Shown: piece by piece, positions 1-7,924 of the stretch
How the letters are laid out: each line of letters starts with the position of its first letter
Numbering within the stretch: the stretch's first letter is position 1
Source of the DNA: Thermoplasmata archaeon
GTDB lineage: Archaea > Thermoplasmatota > Thermoplasmata > Thermoplasmatales > Thermoplasmataceae
Direction of reading: 5' to 3'
NCBI GenBank assembly: GCA_021799755.1
Contig: JAJYZU010000006.1
Span: 1 to 18,524 of the forward strand
Length of the DNA: 18,524 nucleotides
Translations under genes and position numbers: made by a program
The notes under the pieces: generated by a model
What the model saw: only the letters and a program-made list of their open reading frames with translations
Databases searched by the model: none
Told to the model about the DNA's origin: nothing

Positions 1-2
1 CC

Positions 3-1769
3 AAGGCGGCGGTCGACTTCTCGCCATCCTTTGATCCATCCGGCAGATACCTCTTCTATCTATCAGAGAGGGCGCTTGACCCTATTTACGACAAGGTCGT
101 ATTTGACATGGGATTCCCCAAGGCTTCCAAGCCATTCGTTGTTACCCTGGACGCGAAGGAGGCGTCGCCAATCTGGAACAGGATAGGCAGCAGCAGGGCA
201 AGAAAAGAAACTCCTCCGCTGCAGGAAATTTCACTTGAAGGGATAATGAACAGGACTCTGCCTTTGCCGGTTGATGCCGCAGAGTTTCACACCATAACGG
301 CCATAAATGATGCAGCACTGCTGCTTCGCTTTCCCGTAGAGGGCGTAATGAAGAACATGGGTAGTGGCCCCAGATCTGACGGCGAACTTCTTTACTTCGA
401 TATGACCACCGGAAAGGCAAAACAGGTGCTCAATGAGATTTCCGGCTTCAGGGTTTCTGGCGGATATAATAAGATACTCGTCAGGAAGAAGGGCAAGTTC
501 AGCTTGTATGAAGTGGATTCGCTGTCCAAAACGGAAGGTACCAAAAGCAAGTTGCATGACGATGATCTCTCAAGGATTGATCTTAACAGGATAAGATGTG
601 AGATCTTACCGAGGGAGGAATGGAGGCAGATGTTCCTTGAAACCTGGCGGACAATGAAGGAGAAGTACTGGAAGGAGGAGAAGATCAACCAGTTCTGGGA
701 TTCTGTCCGGGACAGATACATTCCATTCGTTGATCAGGTTAACTCAAGGTTTGAGCTGTCAGATGTGCTGAAGGAGATGCAGGGCGAAACAGGCACATCA
801 CACAGCTACGAGAGAGGTGGTGAACTGTTCAGGTCATCCTACCACAGGATCGGGAAGATCGGTTCCTCGCTTGAATACAGGAACGGGAGATATTTCTTCG
901 GAAAGATATACTGCGGCGATCCATCCAACCTGGATGAAAGATCACCGCTATTGGCGCCGGGGGTTGACATAAGGGAAGGCGATGAGCTTGTCTCGATTAA
1001 CCATGTCAAGATCGGGGACGATACGCCTCCAGGAAAAGCTCTTGAAAACCTTGCGGACTCGCTAGTTGAGGTTGAGGTGAAGAGGTCCGGCAAGTCTGGC
1101 TCCTTTTTCATCAAGACGCAGAAGAGCGAGCTCAACACGATATACAGGGACTGGGTTGAAAGCAACAGGGCGCTCGTGAGATCGAAGTTCAAGGATGCAG
1201 GATATATCCACATTCCGGACATGATGGCGAAGGGTTTCGCCGAATTCCACCGCCAGTACATATACGAGTGGGAGAAGCCTGCCCTCATTGTCGATGTCAG
1301 GTTCAACGGCGGCGGCCATGTCTCGCATCTCCTGCTTGAGAAGCTTTCCAGGAAGCTTATCGGGTTCGACATACCGAGAAGGGGAAAATACCTGCCTTAT
1401 CCATCATATGCGATAAGCGGCGGCATGGTGGCAGTGACGAACGAATTTGCCGGTTCAGACGGTGACATATTCTCACACTCGTTTAAGCTGATGGGTCTGG
1501 GAGATCTGATCGGGGAAAGAACATGGGGCGGCGTGGTCGGAATCAACCCCCGCCGGATGCTTGTAGACGGCACCATGTTCACCCAGCCGGAGTTTTCGTT
1601 CTGGTTCACCGATGTCGGCTTCGGGGTAGAGAATTACGGGACAGACCCGACGATTGAGGTGGACAACACACCGTCCGATTATCTTGCAGGAAGGGATACG
1701 CAGCTTGAAAAAGCTGTCGAGATTGCAAAGGGGCTGGCAAAGAAAGCGATCAGGAAACCCAGGAAATAG
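3..1769 (+). CDS. tri: Tricorn protease, C-terminal half (partial at left edge)
   Basis: Cytoplasmic serine peptidase (family S41) that shortens proteasome products to small peptides, which tricorn interacting factors then trim. The frame is open to the left edge, so about 480 N-terminal residues (first propeller and part of the second) lie outside. What remains is the end of the second propeller, the helical C1 domain, a PDZ domain (about bases 940-1130) and the C2 catalytic domain. Using Thermoplasma acidophilum numbering from the known family, the nucleophile Ser965 is the Ser of GSDGD (codon 1455), Asp936 for basic P1 specificity falls exactly 29 codons earlier (FDIPRR), and Glu1023 falls exactly 58 codons later (VEN). 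The Ser745-His746 pair is the SH of GTSHS (codons 798 and 801), one residue off, so one small indel. The stop is three residues short of the 1071-residue reference. All catalytic residues are present, so it should be active. Confidence 0.96.
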   Translation, partial: KAAVDFSPSFDPSGRYLFYLSERALDPIYDKVVFDMGFPKASKPFVVTLDAKEASPIWNRIGSSRARKETPPLQEISLEGIMNRTLPLPVDAAEFHTITAINDAALLLRFPVEGVMKNMGSGPRSDGELLYFDMTTGKAKQVLNEISGFRVSGGYNKILVRKKGKFSLYEVDSLSKTEGTKSKLHDDDLSRIDLNRIRCEILPREEWRQMFLETWRTMKEKYWKEEKINQFWDSVRDRYIPFVDQVNSRFELSDVLKEMQGETGTSHSYERGGELFRSSYHRIGKIGSSLEYRNGRYFFGKIYCGDPSNLDERSPLLAPGVDIREGDELVSINHVKIGDDTPPGKALENLADSLVEVEVKRSGKSGSFFIKTQKSELNTIYRDWVESNRALVRSKFKDAGYIHIPDMMAKGFAEFHRQYIYEWEKPALIVDVRFNGGGHVSHLLLEKLSRKLIGFDIPRRGKYLPYPSYAISGGMVAVTNEFAGSDGDIFSHSFKLMGLGDLIGERTWGGVVGINPRRMLVDGTMFTQPEFSFWFTDVGFGVENYGTDPTIEVDNTPSDYLAGRDTQLEKAVEIAKGLAKKAIRKPRK

Positions 1770-1770
1770 G

Positions 1771-2199
1771 TCACATGGATAGATAGATGATGGCAGCAGC
1801 CAGCACATAAAGGCCGGCGATGCCCAGGAAGATGAGCGTCAGCTGGAGCTGCTGCTTGTTGATCCTCGTTACGTCTTTCTCAGTGAACATTATCCTGCTG
1901 TTTGCAAGACTGTTAAGATATTTCCTCGCGCCGAAATCCCAGAAAGCGCCTACGAATGCCACCCCAAAGCCACAAAGCGTTATTACCGTGGGCATGGCAA
2001 TCGCCACTGAGGATATCCCAAAATAACGGACAATCAGTGCAACAAGGATAAGTGCAACGAGCAGGGCAATCGGGATATATATGAAACGCAGTATTGCCTG
2101 GATCGTATTGCGGTGCTCCAGCGCCTCAATGATGAGGTCGCTGTTTCCCTCAGCCTGTTCCTTTTCTATCAAATTGACCTTACTGTTTGCCCTGCTCAC
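1771..2199 (-). CDS. Small three-helix membrane protein of unknown function
   Basis: I do not recognise this family. The 142-residue product has a charged cytoplasmic-looking N-terminus (about 35 residues) and three hydrophobic segments near residues 36-60, 64-90 and 118-142. A charged loop (FTEKDVTRINKQQ) sits between helices 2 and 3, and the protein ends inside the last helix. It is the last gene of the ABC importer cluster: its GTG start lies inside the end of the ATPase gene (20-base overlap), which suggests translational coupling and a role as an accessory subunit. An alternative start is the in-frame TTG at 2172, just past the ATPase stop and preceded by AAGGTC; it would remove nine residues. 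The stop is one base from the tricorn stop, so the two transcripts converge and probably overlap at their 3' ends. Confidence 0.75.
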   Translation of the reverse strand: MSRANSKVNLIEKEQAEGNSDLIIEALEHRNTIQAILRFIYIPIALLVALILVALIVRYFGISSVAIAMPTVITLCGFGVAFVGAFWDFGARKYLNSLANSRIMFTEKDVTRINKQQLQLTLIFLGIAGLYVLAAAIIYLSM

Positions 2200-4513
2200 C
2201 GTCGGCTTTTATGAATTCCACTTCGCCTTCCTCAGTTTTTTCAATGTTTTTGTCGTCGTCGTTTTCAACAAGGCCATCCTGGTCAAAGTGGCATATATAC
2301 ATCCTGTCCGCGCCTCTCCTGACTGGTGGTGGAGTTCCCTCGCATATGTCCTTCCTGAAAACACACCTGTCGTAGAACCTGCAACCGGCGTGAACGTCGA
2401 CGGAATTCCCGACTTCGCCAAGAATCTTCAGGTCATGCTGGATCCAGTCCGGATCAGGCGACGGGACAGCGTTTATCAGCGCCTTGGTATAAGGATGGAA
2501 GGGCATCTTGATGATCTCCTCCACCGGACCGTACTCAACTGCAACGCCGAGATACATAACTGCGACATAATCTGAAACGTACCTTGCAGATGCAATGTCA
2601 TGGGATATGTACATTATCGACATGCCGTACTCGTTCCTGAGATGGAGAAGAAGGTTCATCACGTTGGCCCTTATAGATACATCAAGCATGGATATCGGCT
2701 CGTCCGCCAGCAGGAAATCAGGACGCTGTATCAGTGCCCTGGCAATCGAAACCCTCTGCCTTTCCCCGCCGGAAAGTTCATGCGGATACCTGTTTATGTA
2801 ATTGCTTGCCGGAGTGAGATTGGCAATTTCAAGCGCCCTTGAAACCTCAGCAAGCACATCCGGCTGCTCGTGTGCCTTTTTCTTGGGAAGCGATGCATTC
2901 TGGCTGGATGCTTTCAGTTCATCGAGTTCTGCGAACGTGTGCGATCCCAGGCTTGATAATAATGGCTCCGACACGATGTCCAGAATGGTCATCTTTGGAT
3001 TTATTGAGTCGTATGGATCCTGGAAGATAAGCTGGGTGGCTTTCCTGTATGCCCTGAACTCCCTTGATCTTTCGTGCAGGACGGATACGTCTACTCTTTT
3101 GACCTCCCCGTCAGTCTGGTAGGAATACATAATTTTCCCGGACGTCGGATGAAGTGTCATCAAGATGGTTCGTCCCAGTGTAGTCTTCCCTGAACCGCTT
3201 TCGCCAACAACACCAAGGATCTGCCCTTTCTTGATTTCGAGATCGATGTGATCCACGGCCCTGACATATTTCTTTTTCCCCAGGCCAAAAAGGGCCCCAG
3301 CAGCACTGGCGGAAAGCTCGAAATATTTTGTAAGGTTTGAAGCCTCTATCACGTTGAATGCTTTATCCGCGTAATCTTTGCTTTCCTGGATGGTCTCAGC
3401 ACTCAACTTCAATCCACCTTCAACCATGTCGTTCACGAACTCCTTCGTGTGTAGGCACAAGCTCAGGTGGCCAGGCGAAGCTTCTACATATTGAGGCAAA
3501 TGGTTGGAACAGTCTGGCTTTACATAGAAACACCTTGTCGCAAAGTAGCATGCTTTTGGCAGGTTCAGCAAATCTGGAACTGCTCCCGGTATTCCTGTAA
3601 CAACGGTTCGGGTGGATCTTATCGATGGATAGCTCCTCATTAGCGCCACTGTATACGGATTGGAACTGTTCTTGAAGACTTCCTTTGCAGTGCCGAGTTC
3701 CATAATCTTGCCAGCATAAAGGACGGCAACACGATCAGCAAGCTGGGATACAACACCAACATCGTGGGATATGATCACCATGGACCTTATCATCCCGCTA
3801 TCCCTGAGATTCTTGAGCTCCTTTATGATTTTGGCCTGTGTGATTACATCAAGGCCTGTTGTGGGCTCGTCTGCAATTATAAGTTGGGGATTCAGTGCAA
3901 GCGCCATGGCTATGACGGCTCTCTGCTTCATTCCACCGCTTAACTGATGCGGGTATGAGTCCAGGAACCTCGTGTTGAAACCTGCAAGCTTTGAGGACTC
4001 ATTGATCCTGTCGTTAATCTCCTCGACCGACATGAGAGGTTCATGTATATCAAAGACCTCCCGGATCTGCTTCCTTACGGTGTATACGGGATTTAGAGAG
4101 TTCATTGCCCCCTGGAAGACCATTGCGATCGATTTCCATCTTAACGTTGTAAGGCGCATATCCAGGATCCGTCTGGACGATTTGCGAAGCTTGAAGTAAG
4201 CTCTTCCTGATGTTTCGGCGGAAGTCACAACTTCTTCGTCTTCAAGTCCGCCTGAAATACGGTTGACGAACCGTACCTCACCTCCAACGCTTGCATTGTC
4301 AGGCAATAAAGACATCATCGCAGTTGCAAGCGTTGATTTCCCTGATCCGCTCTCGCCGATTATTCCTAGGATTTCTCCTTCTTTAAGATCGAAGCTTACA
4401 TTGGAAAGAGCCTGTATCTCTCCATCTATTGTCTTGAACCTGACAGAAAGATCATTAACCCTGACAATAGTCTTGCTCATCGTCCTGTCTGTCTTAAACG
4501 CCCCTATTTGCAT
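2180..4513 (-). CDS. Opp/Dpp-type ABC importer ATPase, OppD-OppF fusion
   Basis: Cytoplasmic ATPase that powers the importer; one 777-residue chain carries both nucleotide-binding domains, which are usually two separate proteins (OppD and OppF). Domain 1 has Walker A GESGSGKST (residues 53-61), signature LSGGMKQR (near 190), Walker B LIIADEPTTGLD and switch ISHD. Domain 2 has Walker A GESGSGKTT (near 435), signature LSGGERQR (near 576), Walker B FLLADEPISMLD and ISHD. Both ATP sites look intact. Each domain is followed by an oligopeptide-transporter C-terminal extension with four cysteines in the same pattern: Cys322, 328, 335, 353 and Cys711, 717, 724, 741. Domain 2 holds an extra charged segment before its signature, and the protein ends in an acidic tail. 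The ATG follows the upstream permease stop directly (TAAATG) with GAGGAGG about six bases before it, which favours this start over the Met at 4480. Confidence 0.93.
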   Translation of the reverse strand: MQIGAFKTDRTMSKTIVRVNDLSVRFKTIDGEIQALSNVSFDLKEGEILGIIGESGSGKSTLATAMMSLLPDNASVGGEVRFVNRISGGLEDEEVVTSAETSGRAYFKLRKSSRRILDMRLTTLRWKSIAMVFQGAMNSLNPVYTVRKQIREVFDIHEPLMSVEEINDRINESSKLAGFNTRFLDSYPHQLSGGMKQRAVIAMALALNPQLIIADEPTTGLDVITQAKIIKELKNLRDSGMIRSMVIISHDVGVVSQLADRVAVLYAGKIMELGTAKEVFKNSSNPYTVALMRSYPSIRSTRTVVTGIPGAVPDLLNLPKACYFATRCFYVKPDCSNHLPQYVEASPGHLSLCLHTKEFVNDMVEGGLKLSAETIQESKDYADKAFNVIEASNLTKYFELSASAAGALFGLGKKKYVRAVDHIDLEIKKGQILGVVGESGSGKTTLGRTILMTLHPTSGKIMYSYQTDGEVKRVDVSVLHERSREFRAYRKATQLIFQDPYDSINPKMTILDIVSEPLLSSLGSHTFAELDELKASSQNASLPKKKAHEQPDVLAEVSRALEIANLTPASNYINRYPHELSGGERQRVSIARALIQRPDFLLADEPISMLDVSIRANVMNLLLHLRNEYGMSIMYISHDIASARYVSDYVAVMYLGVAVEYGPVEEIIKMPFHPYTKALINAVPSPDPDWIQHDLKILGEVGNSVDVHAGCRFYDRCVFRKDICEGTPPPVRRGADRMYICHFDQDGLVENDDDKNIEKTEEGEVEFIKADGEQGKQ

Positions 4514-6865
4514 TTAGCGCCTCCTCAGACGCGGATTTACGACCTCATCAAGTCCCCTCGATGCAAATATAAAAGCAAATATGAACATGGTTAGCGCAAT
4601 TGCTGGAGGTAGAACCCACCATGGTGCCAATACTGCATAGTAAAAGTTGCCAAGGACAGAGTTCAGCATTCCTCCCCATGTGGAAAGGTTGAGTGGTGCA
4701 AGGCCAAGGAACTGTAATCCTGCTACTGCTGCCACTCCCCCGCTTATGGCAAGCGAAAGAAGGTAAAGGGTTAAGGGAGCAATATTAGGAAGTATGTGTC
4801 TTCTCATTATGCCAAAGAATCCTGCTCCCGACACCCTCGCAGCCTCAACAAATGTCCTGGACTTGATCTGTCTCACTATTCCGATCAGCGTGAATGTCGT
4901 AAATGGCCATGAAACAATCGTTACTATCCATACGAGATTAGTGAAACTCGAGCCAATAACTGATTGCAATGCTATCAGTAAAGCTAATCCTGGTATAAGA
5001 TAAACTGAAAGTGAGACAACTTCGAATATACTTCCAACTGCTCCCCCTTTGTAGCCAATGAGCATTGCGGCAAGTAATGCGATGGCAATTGTTGCTATTC
5101 CTATCATGACTCCAAGAAGCCAGTCGGTCCAAAAACTTTGAATGAACTGAGCGAAAAGATCCTGACCCTCTTGATTCGTTCCTAGAGGGAATATCGCCCC
5201 AGTTACTGTATGAAAAGTTGGAGGAATTGGGTTCAGATCATATGCATTCGTATCATATATGTAAAAAATCCCTGTAGATGCAATCACACCTATAACGCTC
5301 CTGCCCGTAGCCACGTCGTAGAAAGTTATCGGTTGGGAAACGTTGACTGGAGTGGGGGTAAGCGTTGCCCTCCAGGTAAAAGGGTAAGATCCATTTCCCG
5401 TTTGCAACGAAAAAACCAAACCATGGGATGACGCTATAATAAATGTAGAAGCGAAATTGTCATAGATCGGATTCGTTAGATAGCTGCCATAACCTGATGG
5501 AAGAACAAAGTTCCTAGTAGTATAGTTGTTATGGTTGATATTGCTGTTATTTAGACTAAGATTGGCAGTCCCGTTTTCCTCCTTTAAAACCGAGTATAGA
5601 CTTGAAGTGATGTAAACACTGGATGCAGTCTCTGATAAAAGAACAGTAGGAAAACCAACACTACCATAGGAGCTTGCGAAACCCGTTATTCTAGACGATG
5701 AGTGCAAGATTAGAGTAAGATTTCTAGTCGTCAGATTTACAGAGTACACATTGTTATTTGCTGTGGCAATGAATAATGAGTTATAGGATAGCGACTGAAG
5801 CTCATAATCCCTTGGGATATATGGTCCCTGAACCACAGAGCTATTTGTTTTGATGGTCCAAACAGGGTTTCCATTAAGTGGAGAATATGCTGTAAGGTTG
5901 CTACTATAAGACACAATAACCAAGGACTGATCAGCTACTAACCCTAACTCAAAGTAAGAACCGTAATATAAGACGTTTCTTGGAGGGGTATTTGTGTTCA
6001 ATTTAATAGCCCACCTGTGAACAAGAGGAAAGGCCTGGAATTCGTTCAGGTAATAGCCAGTAATATTGTGTGAGACTACGAATATAAAACCTGGATTCCC
6101 AATTTCTTCACTTGGATTAGAATAGTAACCTCCAGGTAGATTATAAAAGGGTACCCAAGTTGGAAGAGTGAATTGAAGTGGTCCAGAATCACTCACCGGT
6201 GCTGAGGAAATCGTACCGTTGACAGACCCATGTGAAACAGATACGAATGTTGGCTTTCCCGAACCGACTTCGGTTCCAGTCCAACCTGCCTTACCAATGT
6301 ACAGATTTCCGTTGGAAGTTGACAAAAGAATAAAATTTTGTAATTGATACTGCCCCGCTGAAATAGCTGGTCCATAATTAAGTAATGGAATGATTATGGG
6401 AGAAAGAAGAGTATTATTGTTACTAACGGCAACGTGGTAAAGATAAAAAGACGAGTTAACAGGCGTAGTACTAGTTGAGCCTATTCCTTCTGAGTATAGA
6501 GAACCATTTGACAATGCATAATAAATTACATAAGAACCGGTCGTACCAGGCGAAGATGCCAATGGCCCAAAATAACTGAGTCCGCTCTTATTTGTGGTAT
6601 TATTTGAGCCCAAATATATTGCAGCCCTTTCCTTTGCTACGTGTGTATCTATCCCCGGAGCTATATAAGAATATGGCTGTGGCGCCAATAAGGGTGAAAG
6701 CAAGGCGATTATGGCAAATATTAGCAAGATATAAAAACCAGTTTTGCCATATTTGGACTTCATGTAAATTCTGAACTGTGCCCGATAATGTTGCAAAGTT
6801 CGCTGGCGCTTCAATTTCCGCAAGCGCTTGTTGTTCTCGTATTGTTTCTTATCATCACTTATCAA
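4514..6865 (-). CDS. OppC-type ABC permease with large extracytoplasmic propeller-like insertion
   Basis: Membrane permease subunit of the importer. OppC proteins usually have about 300 residues; this one has 783. Helix 1 is at about residues 43-62 after a basic cytoplasmic N-terminus. The canonical loop before helix 2 (PLGTNQEGQD, 560-569) and five further helices follow, with the ATPase-contact EAA loop (FVEAARVSGAGFFGIMRRH) near 670-690. Between helix 1 and that loop lie roughly 480 residues that must be outside the cell. They contain recurring strand motifs such as NGSLY, NGNLY, NGNPVW, NNNVYSV, HGLVFSL and TGIFYIY, as in PQQ/WD-like beta-propellers, and about 18 N-x-S/T sequons. I find no cysteine in the protein. 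The start is TTG, preceded by AAGGTGAT; no in-frame ATG occurs before residue 35. The gene begins 9 bases after the OppB-type gene. The propeller assignment is inferred from repeat motifs only. Confidence 0.9.
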   Translation of the reverse strand: MISDDKKQYENNKRLRKLKRQRTLQHYRAQFRIYMKSKYGKTGFYILLIFAIIALLSPLLAPQPYSYIAPGIDTHVAKERAAIYLGSNNTTNKSGLSYFGPLASSPGTTGSYVIYYALSNGSLYSEGIGSTSTTPVNSSFYLYHVAVSNNNTLLSPIIIPLLNYGPAISAGQYQLQNFILLSTSNGNLYIGKAGWTGTEVGSGKPTFVSVSHGSVNGTISSAPVSDSGPLQFTLPTWVPFYNLPGGYYSNPSEEIGNPGFIFVVSHNITGYYLNEFQAFPLVHRWAIKLNTNTPPRNVLYYGSYFELGLVADQSLVIVSYSSNLTAYSPLNGNPVWTIKTNSSVVQGPYIPRDYELQSLSYNSLFIATANNNVYSVNLTTRNLTLILHSSSRITGFASSYGSVGFPTVLLSETASSVYITSSLYSVLKEENGTANLSLNNSNINHNNYTTRNFVLPSGYGSYLTNPIYDNFASTFIIASSHGLVFSLQTGNGSYPFTWRATLTPTPVNVSQPITFYDVATGRSVIGVIASTGIFYIYDTNAYDLNPIPPTFHTVTGAIFPLGTNQEGQDLFAQFIQSFWTDWLLGVMIGIATIAIALLAAMLIGYKGGAVGSIFEVVSLSVYLIPGLALLIALQSVIGSSFTNLVWIVTIVSWPFTTFTLIGIVRQIKSRTFVEAARVSGAGFFGIMRRHILPNIAPLTLYLLSLAISGGVAAVAGLQFLGLAPLNLSTWGGMLNSVLGNFYYAVLAPWWVLPPAIALTMFIFAFIFASRGLDEVVNPRLRRR

Positions 6866-6874
6866 AATATCACC

Positions 6875-7855
6875 TTAAACTCTGATTCTTGGGTCCAACC
6901 AAGCATGAACGTAATCTACTATTAAATATGCGAAAATAGTGACAACTGAAATCATAAAGGTAGCAGCCTCAATCAAGGGGTAATCTTCTTTCAATGTTGC
7001 TTCGTACAGATAATAGCCTATTCCCGGATATGAAAAAATAATATCCACTATCAATGCACCACTCAAAATCAAAGCAAACTCGAGTGCCATTCTTGTAGAT
7101 ACTGGAATAAGGGCATTTCGTGCTGCGTGCTTTCTCAGTATATCCTTTTCCTTTACCCCTTTAGCCCTTGCAGTAGTTATGAAATCCTCCCCTAAAATCG
7201 ATACCATTGTTGCCCTCATTGTGATCAAATGGCCTGCTGCCCCGATTAAGAAAAGAGAAACCAACGGTATGGCGATTGTCCGTATAACACTAAGAACGCT
7301 GAAGAAAGTTGGATGCTCTAGTTCAGTAAAACTGAAATACCCGGAAACTGGAAACCATTGAAGGTAAGCTATAAGGTAGAGATAGAGTAGAACGGCCAGT
7401 ACAAGATAAGGAATTGAACTCACAATCAAGCTTGAAGTTAGTATCGCAGTCTCGCTCTTTTTCCCCCTCAGTCTTGTTGTTGTTATTCCAAGTGGGATTC
7501 CAAAAATCCATCCAAGCACCGCAGCAGATCCCACGAGAACGAGGGTATATGGAAGAGCCGTGAAAATGATCTGGCTCACCGTTGCTCCATAATAATAGTC
7601 ATTTCCCCAGTTACCTGAAAACATATCGTACATAAATGTAGTAAAGGCAGTATAGGACCACTTACCGTTTTGAAGACCAAATTGCCGAAGAAGAGCCTCC
7701 TTCTGCTGTAAATCCGGTTTAACTTTGAATGACAAAAGGATTAGATCAGCTGGATTACCAGGCATCAACCTGAATATGACGAAGATGATAATAGCGACTA
7801 GAAAAAGGAGAACAACTCCCTGAATTAATTTCCTTACTGCGACAAAAGCATTCAT
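6875..7855 (-). CDS. OppB-type ABC permease
   Basis: Membrane permease that pairs with the OppC-type subunit to form the import channel. The 326-residue length and layout are normal for the family: helix 1 followed by the hallmark RLMPGNPAD (about residues 28-37), a long first external loop, then five further helices. The EAA loop that docks on the ATPase is visible as TTARAKGVKEKDILRKH near residues 220-240, followed by NALIPV, typical of OppB/DppB. The ATG at 7855 has AGAGGA six bases upstream, supporting this start; another ATG five bases earlier is out of frame. It follows the binding-protein gene after 69 AT-rich bases holding a possible TATA box, so it may be expressed both by read-through and from its own promoter. 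Substrate class cannot be read from the sequence, because archaeal members of this family import either peptides or oligosaccharides. Confidence 0.94.
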   Translation of the reverse strand: MNAFVAVRKLIQGVVLLFLVAIIIFVIFRLMPGNPADLILLSFKVKPDLQQKEALLRQFGLQNGKWSYTAFTTFMYDMFSGNWGNDYYYGATVSQIIFTALPYTLVLVGSAAVLGWIFGIPLGITTTRLRGKKSETAILTSSLIVSSIPYLVLAVLLYLYLIAYLQWFPVSGYFSFTELEHPTFFSVLSVIRTIAIPLVSLFLIGAAGHLITMRATMVSILGEDFITTARAKGVKEKDILRKHAARNALIPVSTRMALEFALILSGALIVDIIFSYPGIGYYLYEATLKEDYPLIEAATFMISVVTIFAYLIVDYVHAWLDPRIRV

Positions 7856-7888
7856 AGCATTTCCTCTTAGACGATGAAATAGACAAAT

Positions 7889-7901
7889 TAAAATTTATAA
7901 A
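7889..7901 (-). promoter_or_regulatory. Possible TATA box for the permease genes
   Basis: Read on the minus strand this is TTTATAAATTTTA, about 38 bases before the OppB-type ATG. An mRNA starting about 25 bases downstream would have a short leader that includes the AGAGGA ribosome site. The region is AT-rich throughout, so this is only a plausible call. Confidence 0.45.
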
Positions 7902-7924
7902 AATAATAAAAGATTAAAAAATTT
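7902..7924 (-). terminator. T-rich tract after the binding-protein gene
   Basis: Immediately after the TGA stop... read on the minus strand the sequence is AAAATTTTTTAATCTTTTATT, a set of T-runs of the kind that ends archaeal transcripts. Since the permease genes follow at once, it may end only a share of transcripts and so raise the binding protein over the permeases. Confidence 0.45.

Noticed and set aside
839..1372. Open frame of 177 codons on the - strand
   Set aside because: Antisense to the catalytic half of tricorn; Ser-rich shadow translation without motifs.
2081..2575. Open frame of 164 codons on the + strand
   Set aside because: It lies antisense to the small membrane protein and the ABC ATPase, whose motifs are unmistakable, and its translation shows no family features.
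4514..6865. OppC gene as an assembly chimera of a permease and an unrelated surface protein
   Set aside because: The frame is continuous, both junctions fall at sensible topological points, and permease motifs flank the insertion in the right order.
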